64,000 nucleotides of DNA from Maratus speciosus (GCA_963932465.1 OZ010786.1:448496619-448560618), one strand, 5' to 3'. Counted from the stretch's first letter, positions 1-12,260 are shown. Program-made: numbers and translations. Notes: a model not told the origin generated them from the sequence alone.

Positions 1-173
1 CCTTATTACAATTTACACTTTATTTTTTACTGGTAGACAACAACGAATGTGTTTTGCTCCATAAATCAAAATACGCAAGGAAATTTCAAAAATGGCGCTT
101 AGTGAATGATAAACTTATAAATACATATTAAAATAATTGTATTACTTTTTTTCAGATAATACAAGATTGAATA

Positions 174-683
174 CAGGGTATCTCTAGAAGATCTGTACAA
201 GTTCAAAATTTTATTTTAAAAAAAGAATAGACCTACAGCAAAACTAGTTACAACAATAGATAGAATAACTGAAAAGTTTTTTTTTTCTCTACAGTATGTT
301 TCTGTTCATAAATGGTGCTGAACAATAGATAAACGATTAAAAGATTTTCTGTTATTCAAAAACTGCGGATCACCTGAAGAAAGCTCAATCTGTCGAGTGG
401 TTTATCGAAACAAACTCAAAGAAATTATCGAGCGATTGATGTCGATCAAAATCGAACGGTTGGTGTTAGCACGCTAAATCGTCCATGGATTTAATTTGAA
501 TATCGTCTTGATATACTTCGTGCTAAGAAAAGTTCTTATGTTGAGGTTTGTTAAGGCAGTAGAAAAAAAGAACTTTTTGAGTTATTCTATCTATTACTGT
601 AACGAGTTTTTCTGTAAGCCTATTCTTTAAAAAAAAAAAATAATAAACTTTTGAATTTGTACACATCTTTTTGGGACACCCTG
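174..683. mobile_element. TA-flanked foldback MITE, CAGGGTATC/CAGGGTGTCC ends
   Basis: A 510-bp element sits between TA dinucleotides, with inverted arms of roughly 100 bp. The left arm starts CAGGGTATCTCTAGAAGATC and the right arm, reversed, CAGGGTGTCCCAAAAAGATG; both continue with a matching TGTACAA(G/A)TTCAAAA(T/G)TTTA stretch and, further in, matching GTTATTCTATCTATT(A/G)TTGTAAC tracts. There is no coding capacity. Ends of this kind belong to non-autonomous Tc1/mariner-superfamily elements. Confidence 0.85.
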
Positions 684-686
684 TAT

Positions 687-876
687 CAGGAGTGTAGTGG
701 AGGGTATACGGATGTATACGCCGTATACCTTCTGGATTTTTTTAAGAAGCTTCGTATAGCCTCTGTTTCTCAAATAAAGCTATAGCGTGTACTCGAGGCA
801 TGACGTTAATGACTTTAGTGTGTACCCTCTGCCTCTAGCATGTACCCTCTGATTTTTTTTTACGACTACAACTCTG
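687..876. mobile_element. 190-bp hAT-like MITE, copy 1
   Basis: The ends are CAGGAGTGTAGTGG and, reversed, CAGAGTTGTAGTCG. It matches a second copy at 15109-15297 along its length, including multiple GTATACC(C)TCTG motifs. Flanking 8-mers CCCTGTAT (679-686) and CCATGTAT (877-884) differ at one base and look like the 8-bp target duplication of hAT elements. The insertion is at the very end of the MITE at 174-683. Confidence 0.8.
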
Positions 877-884
877 CCATGTAT

Positions 885-1562
885 AATGAAAGAAAACTGC
901 TACAAAAGAAAGACAAACAATTTTAAGAAGAATATGACATTATTAAATAATAGATGGCAGCACCAAAGTAATCTGCAGGTTTTAAGTTAAATAAGCTTTT
1001 CGCCTTTATCACTCGCGTAGATTAATCGAGCGTAATAAAAGCAACAAACTGAACCGACGAAATTGAATAAATGTGTACTATAAAATTAATAAAAATGCGG
1101 CATTACTAGTGATGCACCTACGAAGTGGGAGACTTAGGAAGCTAATCCTCTCCGCACCTTCCAAGAACCACCTACCAAATAAAGGATATTACTTTCACAA
1201 ACACTCAAATTATAAGCATTTTTTTAAAATTATTACCAATAAATATTTTGAAAATAATTAATTATTATAAATATGGAACAGCTGCCGTATTCGCCTGAAG
1301 TCCGACATTTTGTTTCTTTATTCGTCATTTAAAACCACTTTATGCTTAATTTTGAAAATTTAGAGACTAAACATAAACAACAACAACAACAACAAAAATT
1401 TAAATAGAAAATCAGCACTCCAAATATTATTTGTAAAAAAGAAAAACAATTAGGGGAGTGGGACGGGAAATTCGTAATTAGAAAACGGTAAATACATAAA
1501 TTTTAAAACAGTAAAGTAAAGCAAATATTCATTTTTTAAAATATATATTCCGAAATAACAGC

Positions 1563-1598
<36 letters not shown>

Positions 1599-2097
1599 GA
1601 TTAAACAATGTTCCGTCTTTTTGTATAATATTTATGATTTATCCTATTCATTTGGATTTGGCGAAATATTTGATGTTTACAAATATTTTGCATTTTATTG
1701 TACACAAATACAGAATATATTTTAGAGACAAGCTCAAGAGGCTAAAGCCCTCTACATTTATAGGGAGACAAGTCATTTGAGGCCTTCTTAAAACTATTAT
1801 TATGTGTATTCAGCGTTTGTAGATTCATCTCTGAAAACAATACTGCTGTAAATGACGTAGATTTCTAACAAATAAATATGCAGATTTTGATATTTTTGTG
1901 CGTCTTGTTGTCATTGTGTGGTTTGAGATTAAAAGAAAAATATATAAAAAAATAAAATAAATAAACATAAAAAATAAACAATTCATTAAAAGAAAAATAA
2001 ATAAAGAATAAAAAAAGAATTTGAGATTAAAAATGTGTTAAAAAACGTACTTCTTTATTCTGAATAGAAATTTGAGGTAATTAAATATCTTTAAAGT
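885..2097. other. AT-rich non-coding intron
   Basis: No exon or recognised element is visible. It contains a CAACAA run at 1378-1395, a poly(A) run of about 29 bases at 1563-1592 and A/T-rich simple sequence at 1930-2030. The short open frame at 1073-1261 has no family resemblance. Confidence 0.6.
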
Positions 2098-2162
2098 TTA
2101 ATTGTTAGACTCAGGAGTCCTGAGTCTAACAATTAAGGGTCCTGATTCAGGACCCTTAATTG
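2098..2162. repeat. two overlapping perfect palindromes with TTAA borders
   Basis: Positions 2098-2136 form a perfect 19+1+19 palindrome (arm TTAATTGTTAGACTCAGGA). Positions 2130-2162 form a second perfect 16+1+16 palindrome (arm CAATTAAGGGTCCTGA). They share CAATTAA, so in single-stranded form only one can close fully. TTAA occurs at 2098, 2133 and 2156. Confidence 0.9.
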
Positions 2163-5100
2163 TTTTGGTGCTGCCATCTAATGTACAATCATTCTATTAG
2201 ATACTCTCTATTATATTATTTATTATATTATCTCCATTATATTATTTATTAAATTATTCCTTTTGTTACCGCAATATTGTGGTCATTATATCTCATTTTA
2301 TATTATCTAAAAAAAATCTTTATTATTTTTTTTACTAACTACTGTTTTTTTGGAATTAACGTGCATATTCTAATTTTTGGAGTAGAAAAAATCTTATTAT
2401 TATTATTATTATTATTTATCATTAGGAAATACAAATGTAGATATAATACTATAAAGTTTAATTTACTTTCTCTTTTCTTTGTCATTCTATTTCCCAGCTT
2501 AAAAAAAAAAAAAAAAAAAGTAATGATATATTTTTGTTTAAAATATTGTTTATAAGTACATCTAAAGCGAAAAATATTATAGAACAGTTAATGTTAAGAA
2601 AAAATTAGCATCTAAACATTTTATTTATTTATTTATTTATTAATGCCTGAAAAGAGGCTTTAAAATTTTTGCATAAAGGATATTACCCTATTATGGCTTT
2701 GACAATTTTCACGTGTTGGGAAAATTTTCGCTACTTTCACCTCTACCTAAGAATGTAAGAATTTTCCTTTAAATTATTTCTGTATGTCTGCATACAAAAG
2801 AAAAAAAAAATTGCAATCTAACAAATTACAACGACCATTTGGAAAATGACTTTTTCAAAGACTAAAATTTAAGACATAAAAAATAGCACGGAGTTGATCA
2901 TACATTACGTACGCCATGAATTAAACATTAATAGTGTTATTACACGTAAAAGTTGCAAGCGACAGTAATCGTCTGTGACTCGTACATATTATCCACCTGA
3001 AACTTAAGTATTATCCAAGCATTTCATTGGCTGTTTGGGAAAAGGCTTTTCCATCGTCAGATTTCCAAGAAATCCGACGGGCAATTTTAAATGAAATTTA
3101 TTTCTTAAACTTCTAAACATCCCACAATATTACTTTTTATATCGTCGTATAGAGAAAAAAAATGTACTTTTAAATGCAATTTGTTTGGAAGCTGTAACTC
3201 AATTTGTTTCTGAGTTATTATTTTTTTTGTAGTTTTTATTACTTTTTTTGTCATAGTGGCAACACTCTGTTGTCCATCTCTGTTGAAAGTAAAGGGAAAT
3301 ACATATTACTGTATAGACCAATAAGACAACGAATAAATTGCAGATTAAACCAATAAAAAGCTTCAGATATGCTTTTAATTTCCTACCCTGACGAGGACAA
3401 TAACCATTTTTCCAAATGGTTAATAAACATATAATTATTTTTTAAATTTAAACATACGGTAAAAGGTAATCCATACATTTTAAAGCCTTTAAGACTATTT
3501 TTAATTCTAAACTCCTAATTTTCTTACACGGTCACGGGATCATTTTTATCTTTTAAGGAATAAAACCAAAAAAATCGTCTGCAATCCTATAAATTTTCTA
3601 ACTTCTAACTCTAACACATTGAGACGCAGCCGACACTCGCAGGGAAAGCTTCCACGTCCCGCGATTTTGTAGATCATTGAAATGGAGGAAAGTGCGCATA
3701 TTGGCTCACGCACAGTTTTTCTGACGCAGGCCCTGCTTGTCACTTGTTCGTGGAACGCAGTTTCGAGTGCGAGTCTCGTCTGTCACGTGATTAATTTTGT
3801 TTTCGTAGAACAAATTGGATATTTCAAAGCAAGATATTTGAAATAATACTATTAAAGATATCAAATTAGTGTGATTAATTATTTCGAATTATATAATTCA
3901 TAATTAGTAAGATTTATTTTAATAAGTTTTTAATTTTGCTTTTGTATAAATGTTTTTTTTTTTCGTGATAAATTATTGTAAATTAGAAAATTTTTATATC
4001 AGGACATTTTAAACAATCCGGAATCTTATTAAATTTATTATTTTTAAGTTTGAAGTTTAGAACACACACACACACACACAGACATCTATTTATATATATA
4101 TATGTATATATTTTAATAATAAACATGAATTCACTTCTTTTTTATGTTTCTTTCTGCAATTTACAAAACAATTTGCTCAAATTTAAAAATGTCATTGAAA
4201 ATCCAATTCTTTCTAAATATCATTGATTTTTTTAACAAAAATAAATAAATGCTGTACAGAATTACTCTTTTTAAGTGCATAAATAATATTTTAAGCGAAA
4301 GGCAACTTTAAAAACACGGTAAACTGTTCAAACTTAATATAGAAATGCTACTATTATTAGGTGAATAATAGAACTTAATGCACTATTCTACACTTTTAAC
4401 ATCTTTTCTTTGATTCCATTGTATTCTTTTCAAGGCAGACGATTTTCTGGAAATTGATGGTTGGAAATGTGTCGTTCAAAATCATTGAAATTTAAATGCC
4501 TTTTTATTATTAAAGAAATTAAAATTTTGTTCAATGGAGGAATAACACTATTAATATCATATACAACTAATAACACTCGTTTAAATGTAAATTAAAACCC
4601 TAATGATATTTTAGCCTGTATTAATTTTTGTATCAGAATCAGATTCGGAATTTAAATCTATCTACAGAATAAAGTTTAAATATATTGCAAATATAAACTC
4701 CAAATTTCCTCAACAATGTCAACTAACGTGATGGAAAACTGAGTTGCAATATGCTCTCACCCTGCCTCGGGCAGTTTTTTCCCGACTCGTGTTACTATAC
4801 CTGCGCGTGATAGCTGCGTCTCAATGTGCGCCTTGGCTAATTGCCAGCCAAATCAAATCTAACATTTGGAACTTTAAAACTTACCATTTTTTTATGATTT
4901 AAAATTTTGAAGAATAGAATTTGAAACTAAATGCACATTTCGGCGTGATAATGAGCTAAAGGAGAACTTTATCGTAAGGTGACGCAGATATTTTTGTAGT
5001 TTTTATTAATTGTTTTCTTGGAATTGGAAATATTTCCTTTACAAACAGTTCGGATGATAGAATTTTCTATTGCTTAAAAATAGTAAAATCTTACGAAAGT

Positions 5101-6164
5101 GGGTTTTGATTGAAAAGGAAATAGTTTGAAATCTTTGACTAGTCATGTTCACTACGTCAGTGAACTTGCGGCATACGTATTTCTAGCAAAGTCAGATTAA
5201 GGAATGAAAAAAAGACCTGTTTAAGCAGTACCATTGTTTTCGAATAGCAAACGCCGCTTTATATAATTGCACAATTTCTGTCGCAAATAAGGCGAAAGTT
5301 ACAAAATAGTGGTAAATAGCGGAAATAGTAGTGAATGCGCGTCTTGTTTACCAAAAATGCTTCATAGGCAATGATCGCTAGGTGGTGTTGGTGTTGTTTA
5401 TGACGGTCAATTATCTACACGCCAATGATCGCTGGGAATACGTTTTAGATCATACATGGCTCCGCGAAAAATGATCGGCAATGTAGAAAAAAAAATAAAT
5501 AAATAAACCCAACAAATCAATTCTACGTTTACTAAGCCGAATTCTGGAAATGTTCTATAATCAAATGTATGAATTGTACATTTTCTGGTCTAATATAATT
5601 TTTAAAACACCATGTCTTATTTCCAGTATTTACGTGAAAAAAGTATTATGCAAAACTTAAAATACAGTTTTAAAGAAAATAATATAACTTATAAATGGTT
5701 TAAGAGAAGTGTACAAATGTGAAAACATTGACAAACATCATTGAACAGATAAAAAATTTAATTTTGTTAATTTTAATTTTTAAAAAATCTTTTTTAACAA
5801 TCACACTAAATAAACAATCACTTTCAAACATAGCTGGAAAGTGTTTATAAATCCAGTTTGTATGTCTATCCGTACTCTAACTCTCGTAAATATATGCAGA
5901 TTACCATGAAATGTTTCTATGTTCTTGAAGTTTATTATAGAATGTTCGGAATTTAAAACGAAGTGTAACGTATATAGTTCACACACAACATACAGGACAC
6001 ACAAAAGAATTCCATTACATTATGGTCTATAGTAAAAAATTGTTTGCAATGCATTTTAATGATGTTATGATACTTCAAACATAATGAAATCACTCAAGTG
6101 AACTACAGCACGATTTTATCAATAGATTATGGAGTGCATAGAATTTATCTTTTATTTACATATA
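2163..6164. other. AT-rich non-coding intron with a weak inverted repeat
   Basis: No exon is seen. GC-richer patches at about 3616-3650 and 4795-4830 are inverted with respect to each other around CATTGAGACGCAGC, and may be the ends of a decayed 1.2-kb element. A (CA)n run lies at 4063-4080 followed by AT repeats to 4110. A short CAATTATCTACAC-containing segment at about 5395-5420 recurs at 12705-12725. The remainder is simple AT-rich sequence. Confidence 0.5.
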
Positions 6165-6352
6165 CAAGGTGTTGCCTAATTTGACCAACAAATTCAGAGA
6201 GGGGATAGTAGGCATCAAGAGAATCAAATACTACCACAGTACATTGAGTCGCAAACCACGTATTTAATCAAAAGTACAGGTGTTCTACCCAAACTAACTT
6301 TGTGTTGACGCTAATAACTTTCAGAAAACTGAAGTATGTTACAGTAAAACTT

Positions 6353-6801
6353 TTAACCCGTTCGGGACCAAAAAAAAAAAAAGTAATATTTAGTTTCTTT
6401 AATTTGAACAGCTGAACAGGTGAACAGGTGGGTAGCATCGAGGGATTTCAGCTGATATCAGCTTAACACCCAGTCTAGGAATGAAATATCTTATGCTTTG
6501 TGAGCCATTGGGGTAAGTTAAACTGTAGTTTAGAACTACTTAAGAGAAAAAAAAAAGAAATTTAAAGAAAAATAAATATTTAAAGTACAGAAAAGAATAA
6601 AAGTTAAAAATTATGTTAAGACTTAAGATGAGTAAAAAATTGATAAAGATCTTAATAACTATTAGAAAATGGTCTAGCTGTAGTTAAAAAACTTCTATAT
6701 AAGAATTTTCTTGATTGTTTAATTAAAGGTAAGTTAAAAAAAAAAAAGTGGTGCCAACCAAATAAAATTTGTTTAAAAGCCGCCGGTCCCGAAGGGGTTA
6801 A
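6353..6801. mobile_element. TTAA-flanked MITE, CCCGTTCGGGACC ends
   Basis: A 449-bp element lies between direct TTAA repeats. The left end is CCCGTTCGGGACC and the right end, reversed, CCCCTTCGGGACC. The interior is A-rich and includes two adjacent GAACAGGTG copies. TTAA duplication and C-rich short inverted ends are hallmarks of piggyBac-superfamily MITEs. Confidence 0.85.
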
Positions 6802-6940
6802 TAGACATTCTCACCTTTGTTGTAAATGTTATAATATTAAAAAGAAATGGTGGAAATTTCCATTACACGCGCCAGCACTATGACCTTGACGCTCCACATT
6901 TTGGACCGCGATTACCAGTTCATACGGTATCATCGATTTC

Positions 6941-7364
6941 TTAAGGGGTCTCAGGACTCTTAAAATTGGAAAAAATGAAAAAAAAGACCATTTTCAACAT
7001 TTAATATCTTAAAATGTATATAATTTTGAAACACAAATTTTATTGAGATGAAAGGTATAAGTATGTCCTTTCATTTCATGTATTGTAAAAATTTCAAGAT
7101 GCAGAATTAGAATTTATAGGGTGCTCCAAACTGCCAGATATTTTACGAGCAGAAAATTCGTATAACCGCTTACGCGCACGATTACAAAATAAATATTGCA
7201 ACTAGTATGAAAATTTGGTGTCTACTTATACTTCAGATTATAATAATTACCCCGAATCTAAATAAATTTGTATTTAAAGCATTTTTATATTTTTAGTACT
7301 TAGTTGTATTTAGCTAACACACAATTTTGAAAATTTCAACAGTATAATAACTTAAAAAAAAATA

Positions 7365-7413
<49 letters not shown>

Positions 7414-7972
7414 AATAAAAAAGAAATTTTAGGTTCAGTTTATACAGACTAACATGAAACATGTGTTTTGAAAATTTCAGGAAAAAATATTCAAAAGTTT
7501 TTGAGATACCTTGCGCGTTATGCTTAAAAACGTCATTCGGAGAAAAATGACTTCAAAGTTTCAGAAACGCCGCTTCAGCTGTTGGGCGGGTATAATTCTA
7601 AAACCCATAACTTCTGTTCTGATGGTAGTTTCAAAGAAACAATTATATAAAAATGTTGAGAAAAGATAGGAGTTTAACAACTAAAACAAATTTTAATTTC
7701 GAGAATTTTGAAGCTTTAACCCTCTCGCTGCGCAGCCCGAGATATGCTCGGGCATGCATTTTTCTGTCTAAATAATACTATATGGTTATTCCCACCAGAT
7801 CTTTTTTAGCGAAAACTTTGTCGGATTTAATCAGGACATTTTCCCCGTTAACGATAGTCATAAATTTCTGCTTTAAAGAACCGGTGATAAAAGATAAAAA
7901 ATTCTGTAAAAGACGCTCATCGCGACGAATTACTTACGCAGCAAGAGGGTTAAGAGTCCTGAGACCCCTTAA
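6941..7972. mobile_element. TTAA-flanked MITE, GGGGTCTCAGGACTC ends
   Basis: The element is 1032 bp including TTAA borders. Both ends carry the same 19-bp sequence GGGGTCTCAGGACTCTTAA in inverted orientation. A smaller TTAA element at 7716-7953 is inserted within the right end. A (TA)n plus poly(T) tract lies at 7362-7410. No coding capacity was seen. Confidence 0.88.
7716..7953. mobile_element. TTAA-flanked MITE nested in another, CCCTCTCGCTGCG ends
   Basis: A 238-bp element lies between direct TTAA repeats with inverted ends CCCTCTCGCTGCG and CCCTCTTGCTGCG. Its right TTAA is immediately followed by GAGTCCTGAGACCCC, the terminal repeat of the host element. Confidence 0.88.
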
Positions 7973-8654
7973 TCACCAAGTTTTTCCAAAACTTTTCGCG
8001 ATGTTATAACATTTCACACAAAATGACGTACACACAGGGTTTAATTTCTAAGAGAAAAAGTACCGGAGCCCCAATATTTTCTGGAACCGGTACTACAACT
8101 GTACCGTTTCTCCCTAACCCCCCCCCCCCTCCCCGGTCACTCCAATCTGCGTATTTATATTTCGTACATTATTTGAAAATTTTAAAGCATTCTTTTTTCT
8201 TTAGCAAAATAAAATTTTTAAAAATATCAGCATATACTTAGTGCCAACTATTCCATTTTTTAGTTATCACTCCTTCCGAATCGTAATCTTTGCCTGGTTT
8301 TAATGTTAATTAATTGCAGAATTCTGCGATTTAATATGGTAAGGATTATGATTCGGAAATAGTGTTAACACAAAAAAGGGATAGTTCGTGAAAAAATTCA
8401 TACCCATCAACTGCACCGAGTTCCGGAGCCCTATATTTATGAGCTCCGGTGAATTCCGACCAATATTTAAATATTTACTAAAAACAGAGAAGTACTGGAG
8501 CTGGGATCCAGCGCAAATTAAGCCCTGGGTACAAATCGTTTCATTTTCATGGCAATGTTTTTATTTTTCTCAAAATTATTACCGCCAACCCAAATTCAGT
8601 TAGGATGAAACGTCGTGTATTTGTGACTAAATAAATAGTTTGCGACGCCCTGTT

Positions 8655-9197
8655 TTAACCTCTTCACTTCCGAAGATAAAATAATAATACAAATGCTTAT
8701 TCATTGGTTTTCTGCAAACAAAATGACATTGTAAATGACAGAAAAAATATTTTTTTCTGAAATTGATCCTTTAGGCGCTTAGTAATTTAAGTTCAAAAAT
8801 ATGGATCTAAAACTACAAACACACTTAAAAACATCAATTTAATAACCATTAACCTAAATTAACGCAATCACAAGTTTAAGAGCTTTAAACAAGTAAATAA
8901 TCTAGAAATACTCAAAAAATTTTATTGAAAAAGATTTAAGTTAAATGCTTATGAAAATTTCTCACTTTCTTGGTCATAATTGGGCATTTTTACGCATTTT
9001 GAAAACTCAGATGAAAATAACATTTATTTTATGTGGGAATCAGCTTTGGTGCTGCCATTTATTCGTTTGCTTTGAACGCAAAAAACATTCAGCTATTAAG
9101 AAGTGATGTGAAAATGTAAAAAAAATCGGACATTTTAGTTTCCATAAGGAAAAGAACAGAGGTCCCCATTTGGGGACCCATGGACTGAAGAGGTTAA
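8655..9197. mobile_element. TTAA-flanked MITE, CCTCTTCA ends
   Basis: A 543-bp element lies between direct TTAA repeats. The ends are CCTCTTCACTTCC and, reversed, CCTCTTCAGTCC. The right subterminal part contains the palindrome GGTCCCCATTTGGGGACC. No coding sequence. Confidence 0.85.
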
Positions 9198-9254
9198 GGC
9201 AATTTTACATCCTCTTGATGGCCTAGTATCACTCAAGAATTCGACAACATCCTG

Positions 9255-10249
9255 CATACATAAAACTGAATAAGATCGCTAAATGCTTGAAATGTGTTTT
9301 CCTCTGCGGTACGATTTATTTACGATTCCAGCAATCTCAAGAATTAATGCACGGATTTTTATCAAACTTCAGATTCATGTACACCTTGATAAATATTGAT
9401 GTTGATTGTTTTTTGGTGTAAATCGCCCAACAAGGTGGTGCTGCTAAACTGCATTTTGTAGGATTTACACGATTATAGCGATAGTTCTATCTCAAGAACT
9501 AATGCAAGAAATTTCATATCTTTAGAATCCTCATGGTGGGCATAAGTTCCCTTTTAATTTTGGCACTGTGATAGCGAATTTTGAAGTATTAACATGTATG
9601 AGATGGAATAACATTTTGGGATTTCCACATCCGGCTAGTTTTTTTTTTTTTTTTTTTTTTTTATAAATTTAGTTTTTTAACTATTTGCGATTGTATTAAG
9701 TTTAAACATAAGTGGTCGGAATTAATTTCCGTTAAAGGAACAGTAATACATATTATGCAAGATTATGAGGGAAAACAAAATTTATTAATTGTTTTTAAAA
9801 TTTTAGAAACATGTAACACAATATGTTTTAATATTATGTAAGAATTATATTTTATAGTTCTGAATTGTGTGGTATCCTTTAAAGCTATCTGCTATAGGCA
9901 GGCATTCATTTTTCTGCTTGAACATACGGAACAATCTTTACTCTTTAAATCTTATATGATATCTTTTTTCATTGTTCGTACGGATACCGTTATTTCTCCA
10001 GGAAAGTACCAATTTCTTTCTATTGAAAAAGAAATCTAGATTAAACGTGCAAAATTTTGCCTTCTTTTAAGAAGAGATTTTCTATAAGATAATACTGGTG
10101 CCGAAAAATTTTCTGGTCTGCAAAATTCAAGGAGGCGTACGAACCATGTTTTTAAACTAATTTCAATTTCACGTTACATTTCTCTCGGTAACTTTATTTT
10201 TGCCATTCTAGAGTATTACACTAAATAATATTTTAAGAAGAGAAAATGC
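9255..10249. other. non-coding intron with a dispersed repeat
   Basis: A segment near 9589-9640 (ATTAACATGTATGAGAT and following ATCCGGCTAGTT) recurs with changes at 23077-23132, and CTCAAGAA(T/C)TAATGCA occurs twice (about 9337 and 9493) with a relative near 22558. This suggests a dispersed repeat of unknown class. A poly(T) run of about 24 lies at 9640-9663. Confidence 0.5.
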
Positions 10250-11083
10250 TTAACCCATTTGTGCCTGAATTTTTGTTTTCTCAAATTTGTTTGTAAAATC
10301 ACTTTAATGTATTGCAAAATGAACTGAAAAAATACGAAAAAAAAATACATTAAAGTTTTTTTGTATTTATTTGATAAAATGTAAACGTACTAAATATGGG
10401 AATATGCATAATATTTGTAATAATATAATATGCATAATTATATATTTTGTCTAGATTTATATAAAATAAGCTTTTAAATTGTATATTATTTACTATAATT
10501 AGTATTTTTGTGAACTAGTAAAAAATACTTTTATTTCTTTATTTAGACTAATAACATTATAAGTAATATTAATAATAAATTAATAATAATCGTATTTGAG
10601 TTTTTAAAATAATTTATTTCATAATCATCTTGAAAAGGACTTTACATAAATAACTGTCTGCTAAATGGCTAATAAAAATGTGTACCAATTCGTGCCTAGC
10701 GCCCAATATTTTGTACGTTACAAAAATGCATACAAAATAGGCTTGAATATATAATTTCACGATTTAAAAAAATACACATTTCAAAGAAGTCTACAAGCTA
10801 AGATTGCGACTTGTTTATTAGGATTCTTGATAGAAAAAACACGAATAAACTTACATTTTACCTTTCGCCATCTAGAAAAATGAAAAATCCATAAACTCAG
10901 AAAAAAGCCTTCATTTAAGCAGATACATGTCCAGCTTATGCTGTCATCTTTCGGTAGCAGATCAAGGCGTTTATAGATAATTATTTCCTACAGTTTTCAT
11001 GTTATGAAGAAGAAAAAAATTATACAAATTTATTAAAATTCGATGCGTCCCAAAATATGGGACGCTAGACATAAATGGGTTAA
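10250..11083. mobile_element. TTAA-flanked MITE, CCCATTTGTGCCTG ends, copy 1
   Basis: An 834-bp element lies between direct TTAA repeats. The left end is CCCATTTGTGCCTG and the right, reversed, CCCATTTATGTCTAGCGTCC. Near the right end GCGTCCCAAAATATGGGACGC forms a hairpin. An inverted copy is present at 38448-39273. AT-rich, no coding capacity. Confidence 0.88.
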
Positions 11084-11534
11084 AGCTATTTAGTTTTGAG
11101 AGTATTGAACGGTGTGTAGAAATTCCATAGATCAGGACTACACAAAAGAATTCACACACATTACCGGATACAGACAGAAAATGATGAAAACGGATTTTAA
11201 CTGAGTTATGTATTTTTTAAATTGCTTTTTTAGATATCTCATGTTCTTCTAGGAAAAAAAGGATTTCCTAAATAATATTATATTACTGTTAGAAAATGTT
11301 TAATAATCTATTTCTGATGTATGATTCTTCTTTCCTGTTGAAGCTTTAATCGTGGTACGAAACTGAATATTTATAATTTTAAAATTGAAAATAAAATTTT
11401 ATGTTGTTTATCGAAGATATTGTAAAATCTTATATCGACACAAAGACTTTCTTACAACTGAAAATATGGATAATTATATTTTCGTAAATGTTGCGCAAAT
11501 CTATTTCTTAGGAAAGTTTATAATCGTGGACTTA
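11084..11534. other. AT-rich non-coding spacer
   Basis: I see no gene, repeat or regulatory signal that can be supported. Confidence 0.5.
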
Positions 11535-12084
11535 CCGGGTATCCTAAAAAGGACTGACTGATTTTAAAATTCAATAACTTCCAAACAGTGACACATATTT
11601 AAAAAATTCTTGCAGGATGGTTATGTATGATGCCAGGATTTTTTTTTTACCGTGATTCTCGAATTTAGTCCGAATTACAAACAATAGATGGCGCTGCAAG
11701 CAATAGGCGCTAAATGCAAGCTGGATTTTTTGGCCTTGCTCTTCTCCCATGCCGAAAAAGGAGATTAAAATGTATTGAGTGGGTTCCGAAGTACCAAAAA
11801 TCAGGCCTGGATTTAGCACATATTGGTCGCAGCGCCATCTATTGTTTGTAATTCGAACTAAATTCGAGAATCACAGTAAAGAATCTCCTGACATCATACA
11901 TAACTGAATATTAATGATGTGAAATATTAATGATGTGAACATAAGTGTGTGATACACTGCTGAAATGTAGTTGAAAAATTAATTAAAATCATACATAACG
12001 TTTCTGCAAGAATTTTTCAGATATCTGTCACCGTTTGCAAGTTATTGAATTTTAAAATCAGTCAGTCCTTTTTAGGACACGCGG
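11535..12084. mobile_element. TA-flanked foldback MITE, CCGGGTATCC ends, copy 1
   Basis: A 550-bp element lies between TA dinucleotides, with inverted arms of nearly 100 bp. Both arms contain GACTGACTGATTTTAAAATT followed by CAATAACTT and GTGACA. A second inner pair of arms contains (A/G)GCGCCATCTATTGTTTG. A related copy is at 49544-49996. The element ends about 85 bp before the repeat-III pore exon. Confidence 0.88.
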
Positions 12085-12170
12085 TATTTTATTTTTAAAT
12101 AAATAATATTTTAAAAAATCTTATTTTTAATTATTTTTCTATATATTAAAATTTTATTATTGCATCCTAG

Positions 12171-12260
12171 GCCTTAATGTCGCTTTTTGTATTGTCATCC
12201 AAAGATGGCTGGGTTAACATCATGTACACTGGATTAGATGCCGTTGGCGTAGACCAACAG
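12171..12260 (+). CDS. Ca-alpha1T: T-type calcium channel alpha-1, exon for repeat III pore loop
   Basis: This 90-nt exon encodes 30 residues of the repeat-III P-loop and the following outer-pore segment of a voltage-gated calcium channel alpha-1 subunit, a plasma-membrane protein. It begins [14 protein letters not shown] and ends [10 protein letters not shown]. The aspartate in SKDGW is the repeat-III selectivity-filter residue. T-type channels have Asp here, whereas L, N and P/Q types have Glu, which is the main reason for the subtype call. It is flanked by a TAG acceptor and a GTAATT donor, enters and leaves in phase 0, and joins in frame to the IIIS6 exon 13.5 kb downstream. The preceding exon (IIIS5 and turret) was not found in the 12 kb upstream and probably lies outside the window. 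The gene symbol follows the fly orthologue and is inferred from family similarity. Confidence 0.95.

Larger units (their letters stand above)
6165..9254. mobile_element. decayed inverted-repeat element used as landing site for TTAA elements
   Basis: The left part (about 6165-6330) and the right part (about 8605-8654 plus 9198-9254) are inverted homologues. Both share GTTG, GATAGTAGGC/GATACTAGGC with CATCAAGAG beside it, and GTCGCAAAC(C/T)A followed by TATTTA. The right arm is split by the TTAA element at 8655-9197. Removing the TTAA elements leaves about 1.1 kb. No coding sequence was recognised. A CCCC-rich tract occurs at 8118-8131. Confidence 0.65.

Noticed and set aside
2277..2555. 92-codon hydrophobic frame resembling a membrane protein
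   Set aside because: Low-complexity AT-rich translation with poly-Leu and poly-Lys from TTA and AAA repeats.
3616..4830. A 1.2-kb inverted-repeat element around CATTGAGACGCAGC
   Set aside because: Only about 15-30 bp of convincing arm homology; boundaries and duplications could not be set.
1..12170. Upstream channel exons (IIIS5, turret)
   Set aside because: I looked for family motifs next to AG/GT sites and found none; the exon is probably outside the window.
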